A stretch of DNA of 64,000 nucleotides from Pyrus communis (lineage: Eukaryota > Streptophyta > Magnoliopsida > Rosales > Rosaceae), in contig NC_084803.1 of assembly GCF_963583255.1 (NCBI RefSeq), positions 27,626,428 to 27,690,427 on the forward strand, in the 5' to 3' direction. A program made the translations under genes and the position numbers. The notes beneath the pieces are model-generated. The model was not told the DNA's origin. It worked only from the letters and a program-made list of their open reading frames with translations, and did no database searches. Positions 47,691 to 60,649 of this stretch are shown piece after piece (the first letter of the stretch is position 1; the number at the start of each line of letters is the position of its first letter).

Positions 47691-49099
47691 TCAAGTTTCA
47701 ACAAAATGCTCCCACATGTGTGGTGATCAAGTATTATCTTGAGTTGTATGTTGTTTGATCCCTATATTTTTCCAGCAGCATACATTCAAGGGCAATCTAT
47801 TGTACACTTGGCAATAATCTTCAACATTTCATTCCTAGAAAAATGAATCTCCTCATATCCTTTTAGCAAAGAGTACATGATCATTGCCCTCTTGAATTGC
47901 AGACTATCCTTGAAAATAAGGCCTAGTGGAAGCTGTGGATTCTTCATGTTTTTTTTCATTAAACTCTAAATAGTGCTTTTTTTTTTTGGCCTCCTTCCTC
48001 ATTCTCTGAGTATACACTTTCTAGATCATCTAAATTATAATATGGACAATGAATCAAACTCACTTTCCCATATCCAGCTTATTCAACCTCTTTTTGCCTT
48101 TTCTTTTCTTGTATTTGATATTCTCCATCATTTATCTTCTTCTCTTAAAGTGCTCTCCTTAGTTTGCCTTCTTTTTCTTTTCTTAGATTGCCTTATCTTT
48201 TTTTGCTCATCTTGCACCTCATTTACTTGCTCATGCCCATTAAACTTGACAAACCTTGAATTATCTCCATCAATCTCATACTCATTCTCTACTAAATAAC
48301 TCTTATCCAACATCTTCATTGTCTTCTTCAAAATTGATAGGCACATCAAAGAATGCATCATCATCATCCTCAACACCTTGATTGCCTTTTTCAACATGTT
48401 CATGCACATTTTCATCATGTACATCTTCTTGAGTCACACATGCTTCCATTGGTTAAGAATTCAAACCATCATCTTCAGCAATTGTACATCTTCTTGAGCA
48501 CATTCTTCAACACTTCCTACCTCAACATTTGGAGCACTTCCTTCCTGACATCCTCATTTGGTCCTTCAATTGCTAGCAAGCTCTTCCTTTCTCCCAGTTT
48601 CATAGTCATTGCCCTAACAAAATCTTCTTCATCACTTAATCCCTCTATCACCACTGAACTTAAACCAATGCGCTCCATAGACTAAACAAATTGTTGCTGT
48701 TGAGTGATAGCTTATTCTGGGGACAATTCTTCAATGTACATTTCGATAACTCGAACATTAGGAACAAAGGTGCACATCGTTTGTACATCAGCATCACTCT
48801 TAATCTTCCTCAAACCATTAAAAATCTCCATGTTGGGAATCACATAGTAGTAGCTTATAAACATTTCTTTATATCCTAATGCTTCCACCGTATCATCAAC
48901 CACTGGCAGTGACATTAGGTCTTTGTCACAACCATCTATGTATGATATTTTCCCCCCAACGTAGAATTATTTGCCATCTCCCCACCATGACGCAATCGAA
49001 TAGAAAATTACTCTGAAAAAACTGAAATTCACAAAAAACAACCCAATTAAAACCATAGAATAAACAAGGCACCACATAAACAGTTTAATAACAACTACA

Positions 49100-49330
49100 A
49101 TGAACAAATCACCAAAATCCAAAACATTACAACATACAATTAACAAAGAGCCAAAATGACCACATTATCCAAACAAACCCTAGAATAAACAAAGCACCCC
49201 ATAAACAATCAACAAGCCCTAGAACAAACAAAGCACCAAAATTCAAAACATTACAATATTCAACTAATAAAGAGCCAAAATGACCACATTATCCAAACAA
49301 ACCCTAGAATAAACAAAGCATGCCCAACAA
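49100..49330. repeat. Tandem duplication, ~124-bp unit, in the MULE
   Basis: 'agagccaaaatgaccacatt' followed by 'atccaaacaaaccctagaat' occurs near 49147 and again near 49271, with matching 'attcaaaacattacaa' before each copy. Subterminal repeats of this kind are common in plant DNA transposons. Confidence 0.75.
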
Positions 49331-50272
49331 AATCCTAGAATGAAAAACTAACAAAGCACCACTATCCACAATTTCACATTAAAAAAAAAAAAGAGCCAAT
49401 TTTTTTTATTAAACTTCGCACCAAAGCACAATATAAAAGCACTAAAATCCACTGGACCACATTATCCAACATAGGACCATATTATCCTAGAATAAACAAC
49501 CACTCAAAGGACCACATTATCTAACATATCAGTAAGTATTTGGAATAAACAAAGAACAAATCTCACCCATCGCCAACAAATATTTTGGAATCAACAAAAT
49601 CCAGAACAACAGGAATCAAAGATAGGAAGCAACAAACCACAAAACGAAGTGAAAAATGTACTTACAGTAGGTTGGTGTCGTTTCCTCAGGATCCTCACGC
49701 ACACTCCACCCCATTTTGAAGCCTTCGAATTATTTTTCAGTCCTTCAAAACCAATGGAACCCATGATGAAATTGTGTCTTCCAACACGAATGAACAGAGG
49801 GAAGCTAGTCAGATGAAATTAGGGTTTTCGATACTTTCCTTATCTAATTGATTGTTGTTTGGAGTCGGGTGATGTAATTTGGGAAGTTAAGGTTAGGGTT
49901 CTTGTTCAATTTGGGAACTGGAATAGACCAACATGAATTGCACGGTTGGGGATTCCGGTTTCAAATCGAGTGTACAATTTTCGGAAACTTTTTTCTTTTT
50001 CTTTTTTTTTAAAACTTTTTTTAATTATTATACACATGTCATCCTCTGAGATGATCCACATGTTTCAAAAAATAACGTAGAGTTGCATCTAAGATGAAGT
50101 GGGACCCAATATATGCCACGTCAGCTTTTTGACGGACCAATTGACGAACAAACAAACGGAGGTCTGACATTACAATAAATCTGTACAATAGGGCATGACA
50201 TTGAAATGTTTTAAAGATGAGGTATGCCATTGTTTCGACCAATAGTTGAGGTATGTTTTTGTAATTTAATAG

Positions 50273-50944
50273 ATTTGTTTATCTTCTACGTGTAACTATT
50301 AGCCCGTTGGCGCTTATCCGTTTTAAGGCTTCTAATGTCAAAATATGTCACAATTTGGAGTAAAGACATTATGCTCATGTATGCCTAACTTGAGAGATAC
50401 TACTAGAAAAAGGGTTTAGTCAAAAACATCTGTCAACTGATCATTAGATGTCAAAAAAAGAAAATCAATAATCTCAACATCCAACTTCTATTTGATTAAA
50501 TGTCGACCAATCTTAACGCACTTTGTATGATTATGCTGCACTAAATTTTAAAGGCAGGTCTATGCCCATTTTGTTTATTTTCAAACGCCTAAGGATTAAT
50601 CGGAGTAGTGCTAAGCGGAGATTTTTAGAACAATGGTATAAATACACCATTCTAGGGTTCATCTCTGCTAACGCAATTATCGCTCACTTATTATCTTGCC
50701 TATTGCTTGAGTCTCATATACTTGCTTACTAACTTAATTGTTGGAGATCGTTTGATCTGCGCATCCCACCCTTGGGGGCCTTTGGCTGCTCATGGTTATT
50801 TGTCTTTTGGCATATAAACGGATTTGTAACACCTTTTACTTACAATTAAAGAGAACTATCATTACGTATAATACTAGTACGGTTTTATGTTACATAATGA
50901 ACATCATATATACAATATACTTCCTATCTAATTTTTTTTTAAGT
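50273..50944. other. Intergenic sequence between the MULE and the SINE
   Basis: No gene recognised. 'actactagaaaaagggttt' near 50399 looks like one CACTA-type end, but no partner end was found. Confidence 0.25.
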
Positions 50945-51115
50945 CACACACTACGGTTGCCACTTATAGGACTTGGTATTCTTCTTCACTTGTAAGCGAA
51001 AGATTTTAAGTTTGAATATCATGAATGACGAGTTCATTACCAATTATTTATGTCACCTTTTAGTTCAAATATATTGTTACCTACCACAGTTCAAGTGGTG
51101 TTGATCATAGTTTGA
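50945..51115 (+). mobile_element. Degraded tRNA-derived SINE
   Basis: It resembles the SINE at 13130: 'cttggtattcttcttcactt' (box A context), 'aagtttgaatatcatgaatg' (decayed box B), 'gagttcattaccaatta', 'agttcaaatatattgttacc', and an A-run near 51115. No clear target duplication. Confidence 0.55.
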
Positions 51116-52241
51116 AAAAAAAATTGATTTATTGACCTCAATTGGAGAAGAAAAGTTATCTTAAATTAACCTTTAAAAGTGTTATGTTTAATATGCATTA
51201 ATCATCTCATTATCATACACACCATCAACATCCATTCAACTCACCAAACCTTCTTTTGTCATGACCACAAGGAGCAAGCAGACCGCCTCTATTAATTTTC
51301 GTTAAGAATTTTTGCCGCTTTAAAACCTCTAATTGACTTTAGAGTAGAGCAAATTTAAAAGAGATAAAAACTTTAAATATAAAATTGAAAGTTGACAATA
51401 TATGTGTTTTGACATTTTTAAACTTTTGTTTGCCATTTGATATGTTAAATTAAACTATTATTTTCTTACGTTAAACTCTTATGATAAATGTTTTAAATAA
51501 AAAACAATTTAAAAATCAATTAAGAAAAGATTTGATGAAGAGTTCAAATTTTAGCAACAAGGGCAAAGACTACCAATCCATATCATGCCATATCAGATTT
51601 AGTTTTCTATTGGAAAACATTGTTGCTATCTTTTTTATTGTTAGTGCTGATATGGACATTTTGACATTTCCTTCGAAGATGCTCTAAGAATTCAATTCAA
51701 GTAATGAAAACTCATGGGGCGTATATGCCAATTCGAATACAAATTGTGGTCAACGAAATTCTTAACCTGTCGTTTATGGGTCTTGCAATGGAGAAAGTAT
51801 CCATGAAGTGAACATGCGCGCGCGCGCACACCAAACTTTTGAAGACGCCATGGCATCACATTTATAAGTCCGATTTTTGTCTTGGAAAAAAGAAAAAGAA
51901 CAGGGAAGATGCACGTCCAACGTTAAAAAAAAAACAGTAATAATGCAATGCTCTCTTTAAAAAACAAGACCTAGTGCTGGGAAGGACACCCAGAAACAAA
52001 GAAACCCTAAAACCCACAGGATGTAATAAAAGAATTAATAGAACAAATAACAGTGTCATCCCCCAGCCCTCTTTATCTACGCAGACACCGCACTAAACTA
52101 GACTTCATCCCCACAAAAAAATTTCGCTTGTTCATGTGGAAATCGGTATGAAATGTTTCTAACCTGAGGAACGAATACTTCTGCAACTCCAGAACGACCA
52201 TAAGCTGGAACTGAGAACAACCTACGACTGTATTCATGTGT
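51116..52241. other. Intergenic sequence and CESA 3' UTR
   Basis: No recognised gene. The last several hundred bases before 52242 are probably the 3' UTR of the - strand CESA gene. An alternating GC tract (gcgcgcgcgcgc) at 51815-51828 is the only notable structure. Confidence 0.35.
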
Positions 52242-55200
52242 CTAATCGCAATTTAACCCGCAAACCTCCAATACGGGGCCATCTTTTGACACAAACGGAT
52301 TGATTCGAACCCACATAAGAGTTAATATTGACGCCAGTAGAATGGACCAAACCACAACGATGGTGGGCATCCTATCTTGTTTCCCCAGCAATCCCTTGAG
52401 GAAGGGGTAGAGATGCACAATGACCCAGAAGGCAAAAAATAGCCGACCAAACAACGGACCCCACGAATCATACCCGTTATTGATGGCGTCTGAAATGCCC
52501 ACGACAACCCCGACTATGTTTATTATTAATAAAGTTGTAGGAGGGATCAATAATGATGTCCACTTGAAGATGTAAAGTTCAGAAAATGCTCCATCATCTG
52601 CTGCCTTCGATGTAACTGTGAAGCTTGTGTTAACACCAGCCAAAACCTTGAGTAGACCCTGGAACAGAGCAAAAAGATGTGACGAAGCGCCTCCAATTAC
52701 CCAGAACTGCTCATTTCTCCACCAGTCATCAATCCCGACGCCACCCCATTGCATCTCAAGGATACCAGTTGCAGCTATGGATATGAAGAGAGCCATGAAA
52801 ATAATGCTGGCATAGTTGCTTATCTATACATTCAAGTTCAGAAACCAATAGTTAGAACAGGCATGATCAAATGTACCAGCTATATAAGCCAAATCAAGGA
52901 TTTAGCTTTTGGATTAAAAACTAAAGTATGAAAGAGATGTGCAGTTTTACAATGTTAGGCTTTGCCCAAAGTGTACGAGCTACGCACTTGGTTCACAAGA
53001 TTTTACTGTTAATCCTAATATAGAAAATTGCGCTCACTTCATATTCGAGAGGAAGTTTGAAAATAGGTTTAATACCTAATAGACTAACCTTCATTATCAT
53101 ACAACAAGTAACATTTGCACACAAATCACACTAAAAAGATGGAAGACCAGAAAAAAAATCTCATGTTTAACCTAGTTTGTACTGTATTACCCAGTCATTT
53201 ACTGTGTGGAAGACATTCTAGCATAAGGCCACCAAATTTTAAAGGACAAGTATTGATGATTCTAATAATATGAAAGTATAGCACATTCAACCGGCTAAAT
53301 ATGTTGCTTGAGAACCCAAAATATGCAACTCAAATCAGCATACGACCTATTATGTTCCAATTAAGCATCTTTCCCACACAACAAATAAAACAGAAAAAAG
53401 AGATTAGAGTTACCTCAGGGACAATGAATTTCCCAGTCAGAAGACAGATGGCTGGTAGACTACAATAAACGATCAAGGGAATGGAGGTCCACGGATATAC
53501 AACTGAGTTTATATACGAAAATCGTTCCAACCATTTCAATCCACTCCCATATGCATACCAGATTGGGCAATGTCTACTAAGGAAGATCTCAACAGATCCA
53601 AGGGCCCACCGAAGAACTTGATTTAAACGATCAGAAAGGTTAATAGGAGCTGATCCTTTGAATGCTGGACGTTTGGGTATGCAGTAGACAGATCGCCATC
53701 CATGGCAGTGCATCTTAAATCCTGTTAGAATATCCTCAGTAACAGAACCATATATCCAGCCAACCTATTTGAGATCAAAATTAGATTCATTGAGCGAATA
53801 AAATATGGATTCCAAGATTGTAAGTTTCAAAAACTTTTAACATCTCCCAGTTACGTACTTCCTTTCCCCATTCTGTTTTGTCTTCATAACCACAGCTTAT
53901 CACTTGGATGGCTTCTTTCAAGAGCGATGCAGGACTGACATCCTGAGGTATTCCACCATTTTCCAAAACTGCAGAGGCTACAAAAACTGGAGACTGTCCA
54001 AATTTCTTCTCCAATTTCAGTTGGGACATGGTGGATGTTTTATTGGCTTTTAGTTCTGCAATACCAACACAACTTAGTTATTCACAGTAAATTTAAAATA
54101 AAAAATAAAAAAAGAAAGAAAAAACACCAATAAAAAATAGTCACTTTCTTGGTGCAACCAGTACCTTCAATTCCCTCTTCAATATTTTCAAGTGCATGTA
54201 TCTGCTTTGATGCTTCCCTCTGTTTCAATTTTTTCTTTTTCTCTTTCTTTGACTTTGCATTCTTGTTCTTTCTAGATCCACAACACAGGCAGCACCATTT
54301 TGGCCAGCAATTGCAGGTTTTTCTAGGGGGTTTCTTTTTGGCAGGAGCATCGTATCCATAAAGCGCTTGCCTTCTGAAAACACACCCAGTTCCAACATAT
54401 ATTGGTCCTTGTATACCATCTAACCCTTTCATGTTGATCTGTTTTCAATAAGAAATTAGCATTTTTGGTAGCAACAGAAAGTAAAAATATCAAATTAAAA
54501 AAGAATCATATACGTACATCAAAGAATACAACATTCCGATTTGAGTATCTATCATGAAGATCAATCCCATCAAATCTTTGAGGGAACTGCACGTAGCAAA
54601 CTTTCTTCCCTGATGTAGGGTCCATCATGAAACACATAGCTTCTCTGATTGCCTTGCTATTGTTGATGTAGTGATCACAGTCAACATTCAGAATATAAGG
54701 AGCATTTGAGATAATTGCTGAGACCCGAATCTTTAGATAAATTTAACAAAAAAAAAAAATTTGTCAATACTGATCCATAAACATATTACTGACAAAGGAT
54801 TACAAAAACAACGAGGAGGCTGGAAAGATAAGGAAAAGTAGTCTACTGTAAGCAACATAAACATGAAACGGAAGAACTTTAAGGCTTACTAGAGCATTCA
54901 TTGCACCGGCCTTTTTATGGTGATCAAACCCTGGTCTCTTTTCACGAGAAACATAAATTAGACCAGGTAACTCATATCCTTCAACATCACGAACACCATT
55001 GTTACCCAGAAAGACCTGTAAATGAATAGAAATACTAAGAAAAAACTCCAGGTAGGTAATTGGTCACCAAAAATGCCAAATAGCTAAAAACTAATCTAAT
55101 GTACATGACACTGAAAATGCGCCAGTAGCTCAAATTTGTGTATGCACTTGATATCTTGTGTGTATGTATACAAGTTATACATAAGCATCTTCGGCAATCC

Positions 55201-58200
55201 AGAGGCACCAATGACTCAACGATTGTGATGAAATAGCATTCACAAGAATAATTATTATAGAACTGACAATTCTACCAAAAAGAAAATGTGTAAAAGAAAA
55301 AGTCGTCATCTTGTTGAGTGTACTTTTGTAATCATATCATTAAAATATTGCTCCCAAAAATTTAAAGTATAATCCCACCTGAATCATGCCAGGATGGTCT
55401 CGTACATTATTCCCGGGCCAGGGAGTCCCATCCTGCATTGTCCAGCCATCCTCAGGAACCTTTTGTGCCAAGGCTACCAAACCATTGATCCTAACTTTAA
55501 ATTCTTCATATTCTCTCTGCAAAAAAAAATATAAATTAGAAAGGAAAAAAAAATCATGTTTAATCTTAAGTATTTTACCAAAACTCCTAGAAGCAAAAAC
55601 CGAAAATCTATTTGAAAATCCATGCATTCAATTCTGTACAAGAAACTGCATGAATAAGAAGATAGTCACAAACCTTCATTGCACGTCTTTCCCTTACAAA
55701 TGCTGGATGAACTTTATTTTTCAAATAGTCAATCTTTTGACAGAAATACCATTCTGGGGCTCGGGGCTCAATACTAAACTTCTTACAGAAAGGAACCCAT
55801 TTCCTGGCAAACTCAGATGTCTCAGAGAGAGCTTCAAAAGTAAGCATGGCAGCACCATCATCCGAGACATAGCACACAACTTTCTCAACTGGATAGTCAA
55901 CCGCAAGGATGGACAGAACTGTGTTTGCAGTGATTAGTGGAGGTTCTTTCAGAGGGTCAACTGTACTAACAAATATGTCTACACTGGCTAATTCAGATGG
56001 CTTCCCTTCTTTTTCATACCTGGGAATATGGGAAGCAAATCATGAGACAACTTATTCCAACTTATGTGGGAATCCCAAAAGCAAGTGGAAATGGTTAAAA
56101 TAAAATAAAATCTGACAAAACATGAGGACAACACAGCGCTAAATAAGTTGGCCCTACCTAAGCGATAGTCGATCTAGGTATGTTTCTCGCTTTATTGGAT
56201 GCCATTTGGGGAATTGATCCAGAATCCATGATATAGCAAACCATATTTCACATATGACTGATGTCAACCACAAGCCATATGCATTATTAACTGGATGGAG
56301 GATTCTATAATGAAAGAATAAGCCAAGTATTACAAGGCGGAGTATTATTATCAATCTGTATGGATTTATCTTGCTTGAAGGGATGGGTAACTTTCTTGAA
56401 AGTGGCTGCCTGCCTTCATCCATCCTGATAAAGTAAATCAAGTAAAGCTTGTAAATAACTAAATATACAAAAAAGTAATGAGCAGATGACAGCTACATAA
56501 TAGAATCATGAAAAAGAATAAACAATCCACCAACATCATTGGTGAACTACCAATTACGAACAACGAGGGCTTTGATCCACAGAACACAATGTTCTGTTTG
56601 CGTGTGCGTGTTTGTGGTTGTATAATCTTCATATTTCTTAATAGTCGTGTAGTTCTCTCAAAATTAACTATGATTAATTTCATTTGCTTCTAATTTTTAA
56701 TATCCATTAGTAACTTACATGGGTAAGTCAGAATCATCCAGTTCATCATTCCCACCACAGTTTCCTCCATCGCTAACTCCTTCATGCTTTACAACCTGAA
56801 GTTTTTCATTCTGCTTTTTCTTCCACTCCTCCATTTGGTCTTTCCACGCCACACTCCCATACCCATACGCTGCAATATCTTTCTTAGGGACCATTGGTCT
56901 AGGTTCCACTGAGACATTCAAAGTATTAAGATTACCACTGGAGGGATAAAAACATTACAAGAATGCATGGAAACACAAAGAAGCAATTTAAAAACAAAAA
57001 TAACTTACAAGAAGAGGGATCAGAAAAAGGCACTGGATGGACTCTGTTTCCATGAATTGGATGGACTCCGTTTCCATGACCCATATACGGAGGTACAATA
57101 AGAGCATGTCGATTGGAAGAAATTTCAGTGTCCTAAAACAAGAAATGCATCACAGTAAGGCACTAATCAAATGACAGGGGCATACAGAAACAAGCATGCA
57201 CCCATAATTGACGGGACAACATTGCAATTTCTGGAATATTTACCTCTTCACCATAGGTCAAGAGTGGGATTTCAGAACCCAAAGGAGAGGATTCATGTTC
57301 TGAATGTGTGGGAATTCTGGCATTGTAGTTGGAACCGCGGCCAACGTTAAGGCGTGCAGACAGCGCAGACTCTGCAACTTGATGAGGGCCCAAGGCATCA
57401 AGATTCCCACAATTGAACTCATTGTCCAAATCATCAATGTCATCTTCTTCTTCGTCACCTTCAACCCTAGGACTACCTGCAAGTTGTTTCGATACTTAAG
57501 ACAAAGTTTGAAACTTTAGTGGGAATTTGAACTGAATTTAGAAAAATGCAGAACAGACTCACCTTTGATGCGTTTGTATCTGGTTTTACAATGAGGACAA
57601 GCCTGATTTCCTTCTCTTCTCTCATACTCATAACAAGGTCTGCACACAGGGAAAGCACATTCGTTGCAGGCAACAAAGGGCTCTCCATCAACTGTAAGTT
57701 CAATCTCATCTCCACAAATTTGACATATTTGCCCACTTAATTCTTGCACAGGCTGTATCTGTAAGAACCCAAAAGGACGTTAAAAAGGGCGGCATCAAAC
57801 ATATAATACAGATGATGAGCCGAATACACAGCTGAGAAAAATCTTATCATCATCACTATAATTTTTTAGTGACAGCTTTCAGAACCTTTCAAACCCCCTT
57901 CATACGCCCGTAAAGTGTATATCTATCGTTGTAATGGATGATCAACTTCCCACTTGTCAAACCAAAGTAAATTAATAACAAATCACAAGGTAGTGTGCCA
58001 CTGGTACAAATGTTATGAGTTATTCCAAAATGATTCAACAAAGTTCAACTACACTATCATTCCTACATTTCATTTCAAATTTGCACCGGCTCATCCAACC
58101 AACACACTAATTCGATCAGCTACCGTTTCTCGCAAACTTGTTCTGAAATAAAGAATAAGATTATTTTTTCTAGCTCACTTTTTCTTTCCTATATCCATGC

Positions 58201-58618
58201 TCCTGGACTGTGTTACAATCTCATAATTTCAAACAAGCTAAGATCTTGAAGCAAAAAAGTATTGAAATTCCTTAGAGCAACAAGTGTCATACATAACCTG
58301 ATCAAATTACTTTCTCAATGGTAAACAAGTTCTAACAAATAATTAATAAAAAAAATGGAGATTTCAGAATGCTGACAGACTGACTAGTGAAGATAAAACT
58401 GCCCACCAAAAAACCCCAATCCAAAATCAGTATTTCAATTGAAGGACAACCAACAAAAACCGTAATTGATCAGAACCCACTTTTGTTAACACAAAAAAAA
58501 AAAAAAGGAAAAAACAAGAAATAGAAATTGGGGGTACCCGTGAATTTTCATCTGCATTGATGAGCACAAACTCGTTCCTGTTATGAGAACCAGCAACAAG
58601 TCTTCCTCTTGTGTCCAT
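52242..58618 (-). CDS. CESA6: Cellulose synthase catalytic subunit (CESA6 clade), 14 exons
   Basis: Exons in gene order: 58618-58538, 57758-57563, 57476-57244, 57132-57009, 56908-56719, 56424-56158, 56019-55674, 55516-55379, 55015-54890, 54730-54518, 54438-54165, 54055-53859, 53764-53414, 52823-52242. All joins keep frame, giving 1105 aa. The N-terminal RING-type zinc finger has Cys 39, 42, 58, 61, 66, 69, 81 and 84. Two membrane segments lie at about 285-345. Catalytic landmarks: DDG at 417-419, DCD at 584-586, TED at 804-806, QVLRW at 844-848. The Lys-rich class-specific region follows '[13 protein letters not shown]' (about 670-725), then six C-terminal membrane segments. It polymerises UDP-glucose into beta-1,4-glucan in plasma-membrane rosettes. 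'[13 protein letters not shown]' and the 'CGLNCD' end place it in the CESA6/2/5/9 primary-wall clade. The GTG before ATG is not the start. Confidence 0.96.
57034..57081 (-). repeat. In-frame 24-bp tandem duplication within CESA exon 4
   Basis: Two adjacent 24-bp copies (57034-57057 and 57058-57081) encode HGNGVHPI and HGNRVHPV in tandem, in the variable linker between the zinc finger and the first membrane segment. Related proteins, as I recall them, have one such unit. Confidence 0.85.
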
Positions 58619-60019
58619 CACTCAAAGCTCCGATCTTTCACTCACTCTGCCGCCCCCCACAGCACCCCCACTTTTGCCATTCACACCCCAACCCAAAACC
58701 CAACCCCGCATTTAAAAAAAGAATTGCCAGCCGGTCCACTGTCTGTCAATTCATTCCAGCTGTCGCCTGCCTACCTTCTCTCTTTATCTCTTCTTATTCG
58801 CACACGCACACAGAGAGAGTACGTAGGTGGGAAATCAGGAAGCGTAGGAAGGAAGGTGAGGGAGAAGAAACCGTAGGGACAAAGATTGTCTCCCCAACCA
58901 TTTCCCTCCCCTCCTATCTTTCTCAGCCGTTCATTCCTTGCCAAGTTGATTTAAAGCGCCAGATTTCGCCACGTCACTAACAGTCCTCCTCACGCTTCGT
59001 TTACGCTGCCTTTCCCGCCTCTTCGAATGTTCCAACCAATTGATCTTGCCTTTGTCGCGAAATGTTTTTCACATTTGCCCCGTTGCATAAAAAAACTGAA
59101 ATTTTGACAACAAAAAAACACTTTTTTTTTTCTTTTTCTAGAAGGGAAACATTTTTTAGGCTCGGGAAGGTTATGAAAAATTTCACATTGTTTATAACCA
59201 TAGTCAAGTTGATTCATCAATTTTGTATATTAATCGCGAGACCTCTGACAATTTTTTGTTTATTGAGAAACCATAGTTCATGTCTTTACTACTGAATCAC
59301 TTGCTGGTTAAAAAAAAAAAAAAAAAAAAAAACTCTGTTTTCTAATTAAAAAGTAAACAAAATTTGCGTCCTTTTTATTTGTTTGTTTCTTCTAATTCCA
59401 GAGTTTTGATTAAATTCTTTGTTTCTGATTGTGAATTTAAAGCTCTATTTTCCTTTTTATTTTTATTTTTTATTATATTGGATTGCTTTTTATGACTTTA
59501 CAAGTCCACGCCCTCGATAACCCAAAGTTTTGGACCTTTTGGTCTATTTGGAATTTGAAAAAAGGTAGAAAACAAAAAAAATTAGAATTGAAGTTTTTTA
59601 TTGGTTAACAATTAGAATTTTATTTATTTATTTATTTTTGGGAGAACCAATTAGAATTTAAGTTTGATGGAAAGTTTTAGGAATATGGAGGACAGGGAGG
59701 AGGAGTGAGAGTGACGTAAAGATTCCAGAGAGAGAAATTTAAAGACAGGCGCATGCAGCTGTCTTATTAGTACTAGGATCTGCTCACGCGGCGTTGGATT
59801 GGATTATGTCCTGACTCGATGTTTTAAGTGTGTAAATTATTTTGTCGTTTTTCTACTAAGCTAAACAATAAAACATTTATTTTAAAGAGTTAAATTAAAA
59901 ATAAAAAATACACCTTTAATAGATTATATAAAAATCTATAATATAATAAATGAGCAGTCACTCTTTTAATTTACACACTAACTTTTTTATTAGCTAAATA
60001 GAAAGAAAAAAAACACTCA
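58619..60019. promoter_or_regulatory. CESA upstream region
   Basis: The 5' leader and promoter of the - strand CESA gene should lie here. On the - strand, 58960-58800 contains purine/pyrimidine-rich tracts, including ctctctgtgtgcgtgtg. A 23-bp poly(A) run sits at 59310-59332. No other gene is seen. Confidence 0.35.
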
Positions 60020-60020
60020 A

Positions 60021-60150
60021 AACCATCATGAGATGACCTAGTGGTTGAGAATGAGTTACAAGCCTGTATTCCACATGAAACGTCCTGAATTCGATTTTTG
60101 GCATAGATGAACCGCACAATGGTGGTCAGGGGAAGACTAAAACATAAAAT
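60021..60150 (+). mobile_element. tRNA-like SINE fragment
   Basis: 'gatgacctagtggttgagaa' has the box A form (TRGYNNARNNGG-like) and 'gaattcgattttt' follows about 50 bp later as a box B variant. The body ends in 'accgcacaatggtggtcagg'. It differs in sequence from the SINEs at 13130 and 50945, so a second family is likely. Confidence 0.5.
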
Positions 60151-60649
60151 TTTTAGCCCAAAAATATTAGTGAAAATTTAGGTTTTAACTCAGAAACAAC
60201 TTTTTTGCTCCAACCTTTATGGGTTAAAATTTTAGCCGCAGATTATTGAAGAATAAATTTAGGCTAATTTTTTTTAATTAACTTTAAAAAAATTATTTAA
60301 ACTATCATAATTTAATTTTATGAACATTTTAACCTAAAAACATTTAGATTTTGACAAATATTGAATAATCACTAAACTACACATGAAACACATACAAAAG
60401 CAATTAAAGCAACAAAAACATTAACTAAATTAAATGTGGACCGTTTGATTTAAATTTGACCATTAGGTTTTTTTTTTTAATTTTCTTTTTTACCATTAGA
60501 TTTGATCATATTCAATTTCAGTAATTGAATTCAATAAATTTATAAATATAAAACAAAAACATTTAATCAACGACCCTTTTGAATTTCAGCCTTTGATTAG
60601 CTAAAAGAGTCGTTGGGCTCTATTTTCTTGGCTGACATGTGGGCGACAC
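60151..60649. other. AT-rich intergenic sequence
   Basis: 'gcccaaaaatattagtgaaa' and 'taaaattttagccgcag' type phrases suggest decayed short elements. No gene. Confidence 0.25.

Larger units (their letters stand above)
43880..48980 (-). pseudogene. MULE/MuDR-type transposase, interrupted
   Basis: Read on the - strand from the right: an N-terminal block (about 48960-48712) with 'VGGKISYIDGCDKDLMSLP', 'ALGYKEMFISYYYVIPN' and 'NGLRKIKSDADV'; an acidic spacer (48424-48128); the DNA-binding block (about 47950-47775) with 'NPQLPLGLIFKDSLQFKRAM' and 'IIAKCTIDCP', ending in a stop where Trp is usual; then a gap of over 2.5 kb with inserted elements; then the catalytic region (45150-44640) with 'DFAEEVRRTSFGSTIKLKL', 'GACNEGFKNGCRPLIGLDGC' (first Asp) and 'GWTFISDKQNGLI' (second Asp); then SWIM-like and zinc-knuckle remnants (44450-43890). 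Frames change repeatedly. Family identity is strong; activity is impossible as it stands. Confidence 0.85.
43188..50272 (-). mobile_element. MULE (Mutator-like element) with matching terminal repeats, nested insertions
   Basis: The left end reads 'taaattgcaaaaacatacct' then 'caactattggtcgaac' (43191-43227). The right end is its near-exact reverse complement ('gttgaggtatgttttt', 'gtaatttaa', 50228-50270). These are 7.08 kb apart and face inward. A dead MULE transposase lies between them on the - strand (next feature). The interior also holds a Cassandra (46015-46669) and an LTR-like block (about 46995-47690), which entered after the MULE. A 9-bp target duplication could not be fixed; 'taattttgt' (left) and 'tagatttgt' (right) are candidates. 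Confidence 0.75.

Noticed and set aside
49670..49770. Short - strand frame starting MGSIGFEGLKNN as a gene start
   Set aside because: Too short, no recognisable family, and inside the MULE 5' region.
50395..50415. CACTA transposon end
   Set aside because: A single short match ('actactagaaaaaggg') with no inverted partner or coding sequence nearby.
58427..58621. CESA start one codon earlier (GTG)
   Set aside because: The preceding codon is GTG; the ATG at 58616-58618 starts the conserved [16 protein letters not shown] and is the natural start.
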